In this document: piece by piece, positions 47,524 to 59,279 of the stretch
Numbering within the stretch: the stretch's first letter is position 1
How the letters are laid out: the number at the start of each line of letters is the position of its first letter
Assembly: GCA_034508935.3 (NCBI GenBank)
Contig: CM067442.1
Coordinates: 88,134,448 to 88,198,447, forward strand
Origin: Berghia stephanieae
Taxonomy: Eukaryota; Mollusca; Gastropoda; Nudibranchia; Aeolidiidae
Reading direction: 5' to 3'
DNA: 64,000 nucleotides
The notes under the pieces: model-generated
The model's input: the letters and a program-made list of their open reading frames with translations, nothing else
What the model was told of the DNA's origin: nothing
Databases searched by the model: none
Position numbers and translations under genes: made by a program

Positions 47524-47713
47524 TTACATTCAACTTCACGTTATTATTTATTTCTTCGAGCTTCGAGCAGCAACGTTTACACTTTGCATTTAGGGTGGGT
47601 CGACAGGATTCTGTGAACAAGTGTGTATGAAAGGTGACAGACAAAGCAAGAAAGAAATATAAAAGAAAAAAAAATCAGTTGGGGATCAAACTAGTCAATC
47701 CCCAGTAGAGGTA

Positions 47714-48014
47714 TGTTAAGTTTGACATAATTTAGGATGACACAGGATACTTTTGTAACTATGGTTTTTATTCAAACCCAAAGAACAACATATTAACATG
47801 GAGACATCGTGAGTGAATTTCAGTAGGAAGGAGTCAACAGTAAAAGTAAAATGTAAACACCCGGTTATTTATCATAAGAGTGAACGCCCTTGGTTCAAGG
47901 GAAATAACCAACAAAGTATTGTAGAGAGACATTATGACACAGTTGTTTCTCTTAGACCATTAGAAATCATAAGATCATATACTAATAGTAATAATACATA
48001 GAAATAATTCAACA
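47714..48014 (-). repeat. Copia LTR (3' LTR in element sense)
   Basis: 301 bp, TGTT...AACA, uninterrupted. Preceded by AGGTA. Confidence 0.95.
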
Positions 48015-48441
48015 CCCCCACTTGATCTAATGATTCTAATTGAAATTTAAAACTTTTAACGTACATTAATCCATTATAATATATAAATGTTGGTTTATCC
48101 ATTGAGTAAATAAAACAAGTTACTTACTGAAGAAATTCTATTTGAGATTCTCACAAATTCTCAAATTCTTATACATGTAGTTATAATGTTACAAGTCAAG
48201 TCCATATTAATTTTCAAAAGGAAATTAAAAGTGCAAAACATTCCCTAATAATTTTGTATGTCAGATAGAAACAAAATCATAAGACTCATATTCATGTAAC
48301 ATTATCAAGTTGTTTGATAGAACAATAAAAGTAAAAACAAGAATCATAATACATGTATGTGTGTCTCATCAACACAAGTATTCACATTATTATGTGTCAA
48401 AATAATACATCCAAAACAATTTTCAAGGCTATCACCATATT

Positions 48442-51400
48442 TTAGCCAAAAATCAAGGATTTGAATTTCTGCAATTGAAATTTAGTTGAAGGCTTTGTCA
48501 TAATATCTGCCAACATGTCTGCAGTAGGGCAGTACTTTAAAGTAAACTTTCCATTCCTTAGTTCTGTGCGAATAAAATGGAATTTTATGTCTATGTGTTT
48601 AGATCTTTGTCTGTTCACTGGATTGTTCGCTAAAGCGATTGTTCCCTGATTGTCTTCAAAAATCAAAACATTGCCTGATTGATATTCTCTGTCAATGTCT
48701 TTCAACAACTGGTCTAAGTAAAGGCTTTCTTGTACTGCAAGTGCAAGAGCCATGTACTCTGCCTCACATGAGGACAAAGCAACACTGGGTTGTCTCCTAG
48801 ATTTCCAAGAAACTAAAGCTCCATTAGATGTCAGACCAAAACAATAACCTGAAGTGCTTCGCCTATCATCAGGACTTGAAGCCCAATCGGCATCACTATA
48901 CCCTATCAAAGAAAGGTTGTCAACACTTCTTCGGTAAGTTAATTCATAGTCAATGGTTCCCTTCAAATACCTAAATACATGTTTGACTGTCACCAATGGC
49001 ATGCCAATGGTCTGGACAAATGTTGAGAAAGTTTTGTAACTATCCAGCAGATGTCAGGCCTAGTGCATATCATAAGATAAATCAAGCTACCAACAGCCTC
49101 CCTGTATTTTCTTTCATTTATTGGATCACTATCATTTGACCACTCAAATTTTTGTTCAGAGGGATTTGCTCTTGGTTTGCAATTAGTCATATCTAACCTT
49201 TCCAGAATTTTCTGAGTGTATCTTTTCTGGTTCATTTTCACATATCCTTTCCCTTGCTCAAATTGTATACCCAGGAAATAGGATAGATTCCCCAAATCTT
49301 TCATCTTAAATCTGTCTTTAAGAACTTTCTTAGTATCAGACATGACATTTACATTATTTGCAGCAATAACAAGGTCATCAACCCATGCTATAATAATGAC
49401 AGTTTCATTTTCAGTGAACTTGGTGTACACACAATGATCAGACTGGCTCTGCACAAACTTATTTTTAAGTAGATGAGTATGCAGCAGGTTGTTCCAATTT
49501 CTCCCTGACTGCTTGAGTCCATACAAAGACTTTTGCAATTTATAAACTAGTTTGTTGTCTTTTGAATCTTTGATTTCAAAGCCTTCTGGTTGCTCCATGT
49601 ATATTTCTGCATCAATTGGGGCATTCAGATATGCGGATTTACATCCATTTGGTTTAAAATCAAGCCGTACTGACAAGCAAGTTGCATCAATATTCGAATT
49701 GATGTAATGTTTGCAGTTGGTGCAAAAGTTTCAGTGTAATCAATACCCTTAATCTGGCTATAACCTTTAGCTACATATCTAGCTTTGTATGACTTTGAGC
49801 CTTTTGAGTCTTCTTTCATTGTGTATACCCAACGTCCCCCCACTGCATTTCTGCCTTCTGGAAGCTCTGTTAAAGTAAATGTTTCATTTTCTTTCAAGGC
49901 ATTAATTTCTTCTGCCACAGCTTCCTTCCAGAAGTCAGAAGCTGGGGATTCAATTGCTTCTTTGTAATTTTTGGGAATACAGTACAACATTTTGTAACAA
50001 TAATCAACATTTGCATTATCATTATCAACATGTACATCATCATCATAATCAACATTTGTTCTATAACAAGTTTCATAATCATCTAAGTACTTTGGTGGTT
50101 TAGTTTCCGCCTAGGATAATGTGAATTTCCCTTTCTTTTGTCAACAACTACAATTGGGGTGCTTTTTTCATCTAGTTCTATTTCTTCATTTTCTTGTCTA
50201 GGTCTAAAATCTATTTCATCATCATTTTCATCATTTGGAAAGTTAGTGAAAGATTTCTCTCTTTCATGATTACTGTTTTTGGTGGACAGAAATTTCACAA
50301 TCCTGTGTCTATGCACCTTTCCAGTGTTTGGAAAATAAACTAAATAAGCAGGACTATTCCTGTCGTAGCCCACAAATATTCCCTTGTGCCTCTGGCATCA
50401 AGTTTCTGTTTGTTTTGTACATATGTATAATACTCACTACCAAATGGTCTCATATTTGACAAGTTTGGTCTTCTACCAGTAAATGTATGGTAAGGAGTAT
50501 CCCCAAGACGATTATTGTAACATCTGTTACGGGTGTATGTAGCTGTGTGGATAGCATATGGCCACATTTCTTTACCTAGTTTAGCCTCTAACAAAAGACA
50601 TCTACCCATTTCAAATATGGTTCTCCAATTCCGTTCAGCGACACCGTTCTGGTGTGGAGAATAAGGAGCAGAGGTTTCATGCCTTATTTTATTCTCTTGC
50701 ATCAACCGCTGAAATTCACCCGATGTGAATTCTGTCCCATTATCTGACCTCATACATTTCACTATCCCATAAGGGCTCGAATCCGCCAAAAATCTCATAG
50801 TTGCTGAGACTGTGTCACTTTTTTGTTTAAGAAAGTACACAAAGGACATTCCGGAAAAATCATCGGTAAATGCCAAAGCATATTTGAAACCTTCTCTAGA
50901 GGTTGGAGTAATTGGTCCAGCCAAATCAGTATGGATCAACTGTAGTGGGACTTCTGAGCGAATGCGTGGAGTTTTATTTTTAACGTTAGTCATTTTCCCC
51001 TCAAGAGAAATCTCACATTCAGCTTTCTCATTCTCACCATTTGTTTTATTTACATTCATACCATCAACCACTTGTTCAAGTTTCTTAACATCTTCAAAGT
51101 TACAGTGGCCAAGAATTTTATGCCAGTCTTGTAAATCTAAAGTGTAATTCACATCATGCACAGTTTGTTTAACATTAACATCAGTTTGTGTATCACTTTC
51201 TGAAACTACTATATTGTTACAAATGTGGAGATAATACAGTCTGCCATGCCTATGAATGTCAAATTTTCGGCCACTTTTGTCCATTAATTCTGCAGAATTT
51301 TGTCTGAAATGCACACGTGCTCCATTATCAGCAGCTGCTTGAACTGAAAAAATGTTCTGAGGGAATGTAGGAACATAAAGAACATTGCGGAGTTGTCCAC

Positions 51401-52531
51401 TACACTTGTTGCCTTCGTCGTCAACCATTGTTACTTCCACATGTCCTCTTTTAAGAGCTAGGTTATTTGCTCGGTCGCCATTTGCGAGCCCGATAAAATG
51501 TTCACTCGGGTTGAAGTTTTGTTCAAATTCGGTAAACTTTGTTAAGTCGTTGAAAATATGTGATGTTGCACCACAATCCACAAGAAGTTTCTCTTTCTTA
51601 TTCACATTTAATATATCGAAATGTTCATTCACCTTAAATGCAAAATTATGTTCATTTCCATCAGGTTGGAAGGCTGCATGTGCCTGCGTGTTATTGGTCG
51701 TTGAGGTTTTCTTTCGCGATCGACACGTTTTGTCAGTGTGGTTATCTTTGCGACAAAAACTGCACCACAGTCTATTTGCTTTAGTTTTATTGACTGGACA
51801 GTCTCTTTTAAAATGTCCATGCTGACCACAGTTAAAACAAAGTATTTCTTTCGAAGGATTTTGTTGTTTCATTTTAGACGCATAGTTGGGCCTAGCCGTC
51901 GCCTTGTACTTTAAAACTGAATCTTCTGAAGTTGTAGAGATTACTCTTGATTTTTCTGTTTCCTCAAAGCTTCGCAGAGCTACTTTGAAATCACTGAACG
52001 TCGGTTTCTTCTCTGATTGGGTGACAACAGCTACAAAAGCTTGGTATGAGTTAGGTAGCCCTTTCAATACCATTGCGACTAGTAAACTATCAGAAACCTG
52101 TTCATCTGCATTTCGTAAAGCTGATGCTGCTGTCTCTGCCCTAATTAAGTACTCTGTTACACTTTCAGTAGGACTCTTGGCTAATGATGTCAATTCAGTG
52201 TACAAAGAAATCACTCTTGGAGTGCTTGAGCTGGCATAGTACCCCGCAAAATCCTGAGGGCTTTTCGGCCGTCATCAGCTGCATCTCTCATGACTAAAGA
52301 CAAGCTTTTGTCGTCCAGGAATTGAATCAACTCAGCATAAGCATCTGCATTCTTTTCAAAGTCTACATCTTCCCCTTCACCCGCAAGGATCACATCTTTC
52401 AGTTTCTGTAGCCTGAGGTAGCTCAGAAACTTCATCTCCCATTGTTCATACTTCTGCTCATCCCCATCGAAAACTAATCTTGCATACCTGCTGTTGTTGG
52501 CACTGGGCCCATAACCTGTTAAGTTTGACAT
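48442..52531 (-). pseudogene. Copia gag-pol region, broken
   Basis: Recognisable parts in element order: gag from about 52531, CCHC knuckle CFNCGQHGHFKRDC near 51820, protease motif DCGATSHIF near 51580, and integrase core (HTDLAGP near 50950, and further on SDNGTEF). The reverse transcriptase has WVDDLVIAAN near 49390, and RNase H has SCEAEYMALA near 48770. About five breaks in total. It belongs to the Ty1/copia element at 47714-54673. Confidence 0.95.
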
Positions 52532-52656
52532 AATTTAGGATGACACAGGATACTTTTGTAACTATGGTTTTTATTCAAACCCAAAGAACAACATATTAAC
52601 ATGGAGACATCGTGAGTGAATTTCAGTAGGAAGGAGTCAACAGTAAAAGTAAAATG

Positions 52657-54504
52657 CATAGAATTAAACGAATGAGAATACGTACGAAGCCTAAAAAGTG
52701 TCCACCAATGAAAGCATTCAGCGCCATTTTGTTGTTGGCTGAGAATGTAGTAATTACCATTCATTCGGTATCTATGTCAACATAACGACACAAGAAAAAC
52801 AACAAACAATATCAAAATCCACAATAAAATGTTTCAGGACTGTTGCGTATATTTATGGCACAACGAAGCTGTCAAAAAATGAAGTTAGAGAATGTGTGTA
52901 ATCATGTATTATAATAACCTGTAATGTGTTTTCCAACCACCACATCATCTACTACTACAACCACCACCACAATATCATCACTAACACTACTACTACAACC
53001 ACCAGCACATCATCATCACTACCACTACTACAATCACCACAACCACATCGTCATCACTACCACTACTACTGCAACCACCACCACCATATCATCATCATTA
53101 CCACTACTACCACAACCACCACCACCACTACTACTACAACCACCACCACATCACTACCTCAAGTACTACAACCACCACCACAATAGCATCACTACCACTA
53201 CTACTACAACCACCACAACCACACCGTCATCACGACCACTACTACTACAACCACCACCATATCATTACCATTACCACTACTACTACAACCACCACTACCA
53301 CCATATCACTACCATTACCACTACTACTACAACCACCACAACCACATCGTCATCACTACCACTACTACTGCAACCACCACTACCACCATATCATCACCAT
53401 TACAACTACTACTACAACCACCACAACCACATCATCATCACTACCACTACTACTACAACCACCACCACATCATCATCACTATCACTACTACTACAACTAC
53501 AACCACCACCACATTATCATCACTACCACTACGGAAGCGAGTGTCATACTACTAGACCACATAGCCGCATCATTACCACTACTACTACAAACACCACCAC
53601 CACATCATCATCACGACCACTACTACTACAACCACCACCACCACCACCATATCATTACCATTACCACTACTACTACAACCACCACCACATCATCATCACT
53701 ACCACTACTACTACAACTACAATCATCACCACCACCACATCATCATCACTATTACTACTACAACTACAACCACCACCAACACCACATCACCTCACTAACA
53801 CTCAGTACTACAATCACTACCATTAGGTTTTGGAGCTTTACTTCATTTGAAATAAGGAAACTTCGGAATTGTATTTGGCATTGTGTTTATATATCATAAT
53901 ATAATTCTAATCAGTTATCTATTTAGAACTAGATACTATACAATATGTGTGCCAAATACCACCCCAATTCCCCTTTCTTGTGTGCGGGAATTCCTCTTTC
54001 GGCATTGAAATTGAGTGTGAGAGAGTCATCATTACACACATAAACAACAGAAACAATTTAAAAACAAGACTATGACACGCAACCACTCACACACGAGGCT
54101 ATACTATTTATCCTTTTCTCTATATAAATAGGACAAGACAAACAATAGCTTGACTCTCGCTACACTTCGCATTGATGTTTGTCGTCTCACGAGTTCAACT
54201 CTCGGTCGACCAGTCAATATTCCTTTTTGCCTCGGACGTAATCATTAATAGAATGTTGTGTGGTTTTGACCGTGAAGAAAACCTTAAGAAGTCACATTTA
54301 TATCATTTTAGAGAGATCGTTTTGAATAATCTTGAGTTAAACGAGCGAGCAGCAACTTGTTTTCATGAACGGCCGATCAGCGCTTGTTTACTATAGTAAC
54401 GCGATTCCCAGCCAACATCAAAATGGCGGATATTTTTCTCATCGAGGCCGCTGGTTGGTTAGCCAATAAGAGCACCGTACGGTTTCCATTGGGTAAATTC
54501 CTTG
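52657..54504. mobile_element. Non-autonomous hAT-like DNA transposon nested in the copia LTR
   Basis: It is flanked by the 8-bp duplication GTAAAATG (52649-52656 and 54505-54512). Its ends are imperfect inverted repeats about 100 bp long. For example, CGCCATTTTGTTGTTGGCTG near the left end faces the inverse of CAGCCAACATCAAAATGGCG near the right. The outer tips are CATAGAATTAAACGAATG and the inverse of CATTGGGTAAATTCCTTG. The middle is a 0.9 kb minisatellite. No transposase. The 8-bp duplication suggests hAT; the superfamily is inferred. Confidence 0.85.
52935..53825. repeat. Minisatellite, 36-42 bp unit (copy 3)
   Basis: Same ACTACTACAACCACCACC / ACATCATCATC unit as the arrays at 7556 and 14940. 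It is interrupted at 53531-53570 by a piece of tRNA-like sequence. The 300-codon open frame through it is a repeat artefact. Confidence 0.9.
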
Positions 54505-54825
54505 GTAAAATGTAAACACCCGGTTATTTATCATAAGAGTGAACGCCCTTGGTTCAAGGGAAATAACCAACAAAGTATTGTAGAGAGACATTATGACACA
54601 GTTGTTTCTCTTAGACCATTAGAAATCATAAGATCATATACTAATAGTAATAATACATAGAAATAATTCAACAAGGTAGACTGATTTTTTTGGGATGGTT
54701 TTTTTTCTTTCTTGCTTTGTCTGTCATCTTCTATACACACTTGTTCAGATATTTATCAAATTATCTTACACTGGTGCCTGCTCCCTAATTTCTCGGTGTT
54801 GGAGAAAGAATTTGAATCATCAGAG

Positions 54826-55590
54826 GTCCTGCCTGATGGCTCAGAGATAGAGTGCTCTTCTCACAAGCAAAAGAACCTGTATAAATTCCAGGTGCAGTCA
54901 ATATTTAGTTTTTCTTGTCCTCCTCGCTGTGATTGTGTACTTATCAGATAGAAACTACTTTGTGGTAGACTTGAGTCCTTTTCAATTAGGGCCAGAAATT
55001 ACCACTGTCCATTTAATAGTACAGGAGACTTATGTTTTATCAATCTAATCTCTTTGATTGACTCTGGGTGGGGTTCCTGACCTCCCATAGTGGGCAGGGA
55101 GGTACATACTGTGTCTTCTATCCCCTATGTTATTTTCCAACATGCTTTCTGTCTTTGTCTTGGAATGAGATTACTTGGTTTTGTCCTGGCCCTGACCGGA
55201 TACCTGGCTGGGAGGGAAACAATCAAATGTATAGTTAATTTTGGTGATGATATTTTTTTCCTTGTAAATTATCTCTCTGTTATGCACTGTATTATGTTTT
55301 GTTAATGTATTATATATGATTTGTAAACATTTCAGTGTATTCCTCTTAGTAGGGACCTGTGCTTGTGTCTGGATGAGACTTTAGGTGATCTCAAACTGAG
55401 TACACTGATAGTGTGCTCTTGGAATCTACATCTGTTCCCTATTTGAACCGATTCCCTTTTGTCTGCCTTATTCTTGGATGCTTTAATTGTAATTCTAGAC
55501 ATTTTTACTATCCCATTTTCTTCCTTTTTACTGGCGCTGATATGACCTTAATGTGTTGCAAGCACTGTAAAACCCTTAAAAACAAAAACA
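54826..55590 (+). mobile_element. Composite SINE (family B head and body plus long tail)
   Basis: Head GATGGCTCAGAGATAGAGTG with B box-like GTATAAATTCCAGGTGC; body to about 55060; tail from GGGTGGGGTTCCTGACCTCC to hairpin GGCGCT...AGCACT (55532-55566) and CCCTTAAAAACAAAAAC. It has the same order as 17219-17990. Confidence 0.7.
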
Positions 55591-55711
55591 AAACATCTTT
55601 GATTGACTGAGTAGAGGACATTTTCCCCTTTATGGACCACTGAGGTCATTTGAACATTTTCTTCTCATCCTCTTACATTGTGGTGAGAACTAAACACATT
55701 TGGTCTTAAGA

Positions 55712-55860
55712 CCTCTGGTGGTGGGTAGGGAGATCATTCTTGCTGTGTCTTCTATCCCTAGTTATATGATTCCCTTTTCCAGGCTGCTTTCTGTTCGTGT
55801 CTTGGAATATGATTTCTTGATTTCGTCCTGGCCCTGACAAGGGAAAAAGTCAAATGTATT
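55712..55860 (+). mobile_element. Long tail repeat, 5' fragment
   Basis: GGTGGGTAGGGAGATCATTC, then TGTGTCTTCTATCCC and GCTTTCTGTTCGTGTCTTGG follow the tail consensus and stop at a family C SINE. Confidence 0.6.
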
Positions 55861-55871
55861 GGGAGATTATT

Positions 55872-56172
55872 ATAAGTTGAGCTTTTATATAGCGCAATAT
55901 CCACTAAACGTGCTCAAAGCGTTTTACAAGGGGTCCCTGACCAACAGCAACACTTATCATGTAGGACGAGACATGACGCCTGTTGGGCGATATTACAATT
56001 TATTTCCGACAGAGCCAACGCTGCTAACAAACAGGTACACGAGTATGGTGAGAGAATGTGAATAAAGAGCCTTTTCCAAGGACTCAACTATGTGCTGAGC
56101 AAGGCTCGAACCCAGGACCTTCTGATCCGAAAGCGAGAGTCATACCACAAGACCACATAGCCACGCATTCCC
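55872..56172 (-). mobile_element. tRNA-derived SINE (family C), with head
   Basis: On the minus strand the head GGCTATGTGGTCTTGTGGTA with B box GGTCCTGGGTTCGAGCC resembles tRNA-Glu/Asp-like SINE heads. The far end carries TTTTATATAGCGC and CTCAAAGCGTTTTACA on the plus strand. About 300 bp. Confidence 0.75.
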
Positions 56173-56194
56173 TTGTAAATCATTTCCCGGTGTC

Positions 56195-56615
<421 letters not shown>

Positions 56616-58574
56616 TTGAATGAAACAATGCAAATATACAACAGCTGAGAATCAAAGCTAGTCTACTTTCAATAATAGGGGTGCCTGTAGCTCGGTAAGG
56701 CCGCGTAAAGACCGACATCTTTCTCTGCTAAATCTGCAAGCCGCCATAAGTTGTCTTGTAAATTAAAATAGCATGTCTCTGGTTGTGACTACCAACTTTT
56801 TATCTGATACTGCTCCATACATTACGTCATTTTGTACTTCCTTTAAAAAGAGTTCCACCAAGTTGTCCGTCTTTGATTCCAAACCGTGGGAGAGTTAGGG
56901 GCAATTATAAAGTGAAAGTACAAAATCTAATACCAACAACAATCAACACGCGAGACAGAGCCTGAAGTAAGATTGCTTGGCACTTTGGTTTCTAAAGCGT
57001 GGTGAGTAACATAAAACCCAGAATCCACGATATTTACGAAGTGTGTATGAAACAGTTCCAGACAAAGCAGAGAGAAAATACAAGAAAAAAAACCGGGAGG
57101 CCTTCCATACTCAGTATCAGGTAAGTGAAGTGTAAGTGCGAGTAAGCTCCTCGTGCTAAGGACTAAGGAAAACAACCCAAATATTCCTTTAACTAACCCT
57201 AAGATAAAATCAAGCCTAGAACATTTGACTAAGCTCCTTGGCTAGCATCTCTTTCAATTAGTATTTTCACCGCGGATCTTTTGTCAGTCTGGCTCATCGA
57301 ATTCGAGCTAAGGCTATGGGAAACAACCCAGAACCAAGTATCTATTTATTTATCTATCATATCCCTTTAAATTTGAATAACCCTCAGAAAAAAATAAAAC
57401 CTAGAACCGTTAACTAACCATAATAAGAAAAACAAACACCCTAGGACCACCCTGAGACCCTTTAACTTTATCTAAACCCGAATCGATCCTCCGACCTCGA
57501 GCTATCCCTAGATACTAATATACTAGAGTCTCAAATTGTTATGGGCTCGTTGTTACAATGGCAACACAAACTATTGTCCATTCAAATTCAATGGTCCTAT
57601 AATCATTGCATTCGGTTATCAGACCTGCTGATAATATGTACATGTTGGTACATTGCCATCACAATCACAATAGAAGTGCATAATGTTGCGGTAAATTAGC
57701 ATACAGGTATAAAACATGGAATTTGAAATATACTTTACGAAGTGACTATTTCTCCGTATGCTCAGGAGAATAAACTTGATCTCTATTTCTCCTAAAGGTT
57801 TCCGTTCTCAAGATATTTTTTATTTTTTTTGGTTATTTGCTAGAGTGTCTTTATGAATGGTGAATGTGTATGCATGTTTTGGGGGTTTTCTTTTGCCAGT
57901 GCTTGGGCGCTCTGTCTTTTATTCCCAACTTTCTGTTAAGACTTCTATCTTGAGTTTTTGTCCTATCCTGTCTTTCAACCTCTGTTCCCGTCTTGAGACT
58001 TTGACTTTGTTATTTAGGTTTACTTACTGTTCTCTCTTTGATAATGCAGCGCGAAGTGAAAAAGTGAACGGTAGCACAACTTTTTGATAAAATCCGTCTT
58101 TGTCAACAATATGCATAAAAAAACGCTAGCTCGATGATTTGTGAGAATTCCCTGTCCACTCCGTTTGATCATTTACTTTTGCATCGACCTCGTGTCCGTA
58201 ACCCATCAGCTACTGGAGGCTAGCCGGCCATTCAGAGAAATAGAGTTCAAGTTTATTTTCCTGAGCGTTGGGAGAAATAGAGCTGGCCTATATTTTATAA
58301 TGTTATCTAAGTATTTAATTTTAATAAACAATTTTCACTTCACATTGGATAATCCTATATTTCAGAAGATCCCAAGTGTCATAGTTTTCACACCTGTCAG
58401 TCATAGTGAAAATATGACTTGGAATCGGTAGCCCACCCCTCATCCCTTTCCTGATTTTATGTCTTTAAAAACTTTTTTTTTTTAATTTACAAAAAATCCA
58501 ATGTTGCAACCTTGCTAGTCAAAATATTGGTAAAATTACACTGCTCAACCGGGATTTTAAAAAAAACGAAAGTA
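56616..58574. other. Spacer, no gene recognised
   Basis: Mixed-composition sequence. Short open frames at 56927-57175 and 57857-58431 have no recognisable motifs and no splice support. Confidence 0.5.
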
Positions 58575-58948
58575 CAGTCCACTCCGGATAATCGCAACTT
58601 TTGGTTAATTGCAACATTTCACAAGAAACAGAATTAATTCTATATAAGTCTCTGGTTAATTGCAACAGTCTTCGGTTAATCACAACAAATTTTCAACCTC
58701 AAAATGTGGCAAATTCTAGAAATCAAACAAAATCTCATGATTTTATTTCACCATGGGTGAAATCATGATAAGGTGAAGAATCGAGAGTGGGTGGGGTTTA
58801 ATGCTACAGTATTGTAAACAAAAAATGGCACAGCTTTGCAGACTGAGCAATGATATCCTTTGTTTTGGGATTGACAACTGTGCATTGTGACCAACGGGTT
58901 TGGTGAGAACTTATTGTCTCTCATCATGGCTAATCTCTTTGACTCTTA
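58575..58948. mobile_element. Pogo/Tigger-type MITE, truncated copy
   Basis: Same left end (CAGTCCACTCCGGATAATCG after TA) and same internal block (CAACTGTGCATTGTGACCAA, GGCTAATCTCTTTGACTC) as 34329-35092, but internally shortened and without the right end. Confidence 0.75.
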
Positions 58949-59279
58949 TAGAAATAAAATAAATATAAATCTCAATGTTGTGGCTTGTTGTTTTAATGAA
59001 TTGTTTGCTAGAACCATCGAGCCATCCAAAATGCGTGTTACATTTGTGCTGTCCTCTTTATAGTTTTCACTGTGTTGGACACAATTAAGGGACAGAATTT
59101 GTTATAAACGCCTTCACCTATTAGAACCTTTAGATGGCTGCAACACATTTTATTCACTCAGTTCTATGAAGCAGATGAAAGGGATATCCTGAAGATATTT
59201 CATTTCTTAATCAAAGTCAATATTTTCATTATTTCAGAGATTTGATTAGCTGCTTTCATAATTGTTATCAAAGCCCAAC

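Larger units (their letters stand above)
47714..54673 (-). mobile_element. Ty1/copia LTR retrotransposon
   Basis: Fossil entry. Two 301-bp LTRs (47714-48014, and 52517-54673 with a 1848-bp insertion removed) begin TGTT and end AACA and look identical. A 5-bp duplication AGGTA flanks the element. Internal region 48015-52516, read on the minus strand. Next to the 5' LTR is GGTTATGGGCCCAGTGC, complementary to the initiator-Met tRNA anticodon arm, the primer type known for Drosophila copia. A purine tract (AAGTGGGGG) borders the 3' LTR. Parts in copia order: gag with CCHC knuckle, protease, integrase, reverse transcriptase, RNase H. Layout is whole, but the coding region is broken, with about five breaks. 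Identical LTRs indicate a very young insertion. Confidence 0.95.
52517..54673 (-). repeat. Copia LTR (5' LTR in element sense) carrying a nested insertion
   Basis: LTR parts 52517-52656 and 54513-54673 add up to 301 bp and match the other LTR base for base by eye. They are separated by a DNA transposon and one extra copy of GTAAAATG. Followed by AGGTA. Confidence 0.95.

Noticed and set aside
50812-51825. Plus-strand frames across the copia region
   Set aside because: Antisense shadows of the element's gag-pol region.
52924-53826. A 300-codon open frame
   Set aside because: Same minisatellite unit inside a DNA transposon; low complexity only.
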